NCBI RefSeq assembly: GCF_900156315.1
Contig: NZ_FTNI01000005.1
Location: forward strand, 124,001 to 188,000
Source of the DNA: Microbispora rosea
GTDB lineage: Bacteria; Actinomycetota; Actinomycetes; Streptosporangiales; Streptosporangiaceae
Direction of reading: 5' to 3'
DNA: 64,000 bases
Of this stretch, positions 63,240-64,000 are shown one piece after another; position 1 is the stretch's first letter, and every line of letters begins with the position of its first letter. The notes below the pieces were generated by a model that worked only from the letters and a program-made list of their open reading frames with translations, was not told the origin of the DNA and ran no database searches. Position numbers and translations under genes: made by a program.

Positions 63240-64000
63240 CAGGGCCGCACCTCCTTCGGCAACGTGAACTCGACGTTCTCCTCGGTCACCCGCCGTTCCT
63301 CCACCTCCAGCGGGCCGAGCCCGCCGAGGGCGGCCACGACGGCGTCCACCATCGCGCCGGGGGTGGACGCCCCGGCGGTCAGCCCGACCGTCCGCGCGCC
63401 GCGCAGCCAGTCGAGCGCGATGTCGCCGGGGCCGTCGACCAGGCGGGCGAGCGGGGCCCCGTCGTGACCGGACCGCGCGGCGACCTCGGTGAGGCGCAGG
63501 GCGTTGGACGAGTTGGCCGAGCCGACGACCAGCACCAGGTCGGCCTCCGCGGCGACGGCCCGCACCGCGTGCTGCCGGTTGGTCGTCGCGTAGCAGATGT
63601 CGTCGCCGCGCGGCCCCTCGGCGTCCGGGAAGCGCCGCCGTATCGCCGCCGCGACCCGCCCCGCCTCGTCGGCCGCCAGCGTGGTCTGGGTCAGGTAGGC
63701 GACCCCGCGCCCCCGCGGCACGTTCTCCACCACGGCCGCCACTCCCGCTTCGTCCTCGACCAGCACGCCCGCGCCGGGCACCTCCCCGAGCACGCCCTCG
63801 ACCTCCTCGTGCCCGGCGTGGCCGACGAGCACGACGAGGTCGCCCCGCGCGGCGAACCTGCGGGCCTCCGTGTGGACCTTCGCGACCAGCGGGCACGTCG
63901 CGTCGACGACGCGCAGCCCGCGCCGGCCCGCCTCCTCGCGTACGGCGGGCGCGACCCCGTGCGCGGAGAAGACCGTGACCGCGCCCTCCGGCACCTCGGC
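63239..64000 (-). CDS. ispH: 4-hydroxy-3-methylbut-2-enyl diphosphate reductase IspH (partial)
   Basis: The C-terminal ~253 residues of IspH (LytB), cut by the window end; it makes isopentenyl and dimethylallyl diphosphates in the MEP pathway. Visible are FSAHGV (substrate His), VDATCPLVAKVHTEA and GDDICYATTNRQ with Fe-S Cys ligands, VGHAGHEEVEG with His and catalytic Glu, VGSANSSNALRL and LTAGASTP. The N-terminal Cys ligand lies outside. Coupled to hpnH, so it probably serves hopanoid supply as a cluster-associated copy. Confidence 0.93.
   Translation of the reverse strand, partial: AEVPEGAVTVFSAHGVAPAVREEAGRRGLRVVDATCPLVAKVHTEARRFAARGDLVVLVGHAGHEEVEGVLGEVPGAGVLVEDEAGVAAVVENVPRGRGVAYLTQTTLAADEAGRVAAAIRRRFPDAEGPRGDDICYATTNRQHAVRAVAAEADLVLVVGSANSSNALRLTEVAARSGHDGAPLARLVDGPGDIALDWLRGARTVGLTAGASTPGAMVDAVVAALGGLGPLEVEERRVTEENVEFTLPKEVRP

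Overview
The window is very GC-rich DNA with strong G/C bias at third codon positions, frequent GTG starts and many 4-base stop/start overlaps. It carries a Tat-exported family-95 glycosidase, a cobaltochelatase-type B12 operon and hopanoid genes. This points to a filamentous actinomycete; I would guess Streptosporangiales, but the sequence alone does not settle the genus.

1-14 kb is a polysaccharide and polyester degradation region: a secreted multidomain GH43 enzyme, a Gmad2 lipoprotein, a cytosolic GH51 arabinofuranosidase, a universal stress protein, a Tat-exported GH95 fucosidase with a ricin-type lectin domain, a cutinase/PETase-like hydrolase fused to a CBM2, and a secreted SxxK serine hydrolase. 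Four near-identical LacI-type operators (376, 4299, 4365, 11995; consensus TGTTAGCGCTAACA) sit before the GH43 gene, between the lipoprotein and GH51 genes, and in the gap near the CBM2 hydrolase, suggesting a small regulon. No LacI regulator is encoded in the window.

14-16 kb holds housekeeping genes (TrmO, YceI, sirtuin). 16.0-33.4 kb is a continuous minus-strand cobalamin operon of fourteen genes (cobQ, cobN, chelatase I/D, cobO, cobB, cobI, cobM, cbiD, cobL, cbiG-cobJ fusion, ferredoxin, Ni/Co permease, cobH, cbiX). Most neighbours overlap by a few bases, and a clear adenosylcobalamin riboswitch lies upstream of cobQ. It mixes aerobic-type and anaerobic-type parts and carries two unrelated cobalt chelatases.

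33.6-44 kb: a Ser/Thr kinase whose C-terminal domain is frameshifted away, a four-gene FtsX-type ABC transporter, an aldo/keto reductase and a polyprenyl synthase. 43.8-50.3 kb: a minus-strand TPP enzyme, FAD/Fe-S dehydrogenase and MarR operon, divergent from an enolase-superfamily enzyme. 50.3-51.9 kb is an accessory patch with a possible IS end, a pentapeptide-repeat membrane protein and a truncated phage-tail-like gene.

52-62 kb: two NarL-type two-component systems, one divergent from a pair of membrane proteins across a perfect inverted repeat and one in an operon with an ABC-2 exporter. Here too are a LigD-type DNA ligase, a PIN/ribbon-helix-helix pair whose toxin seems to lack active-site acids, and an unrecognised arginine-rich secreted protein with 11-residue repeats. 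62.2-64 kb: hpnH and ispH (ispH cut by the window end), next to a short-chain dehydrogenase. I saw no rRNA, tRNA or CRISPR array.
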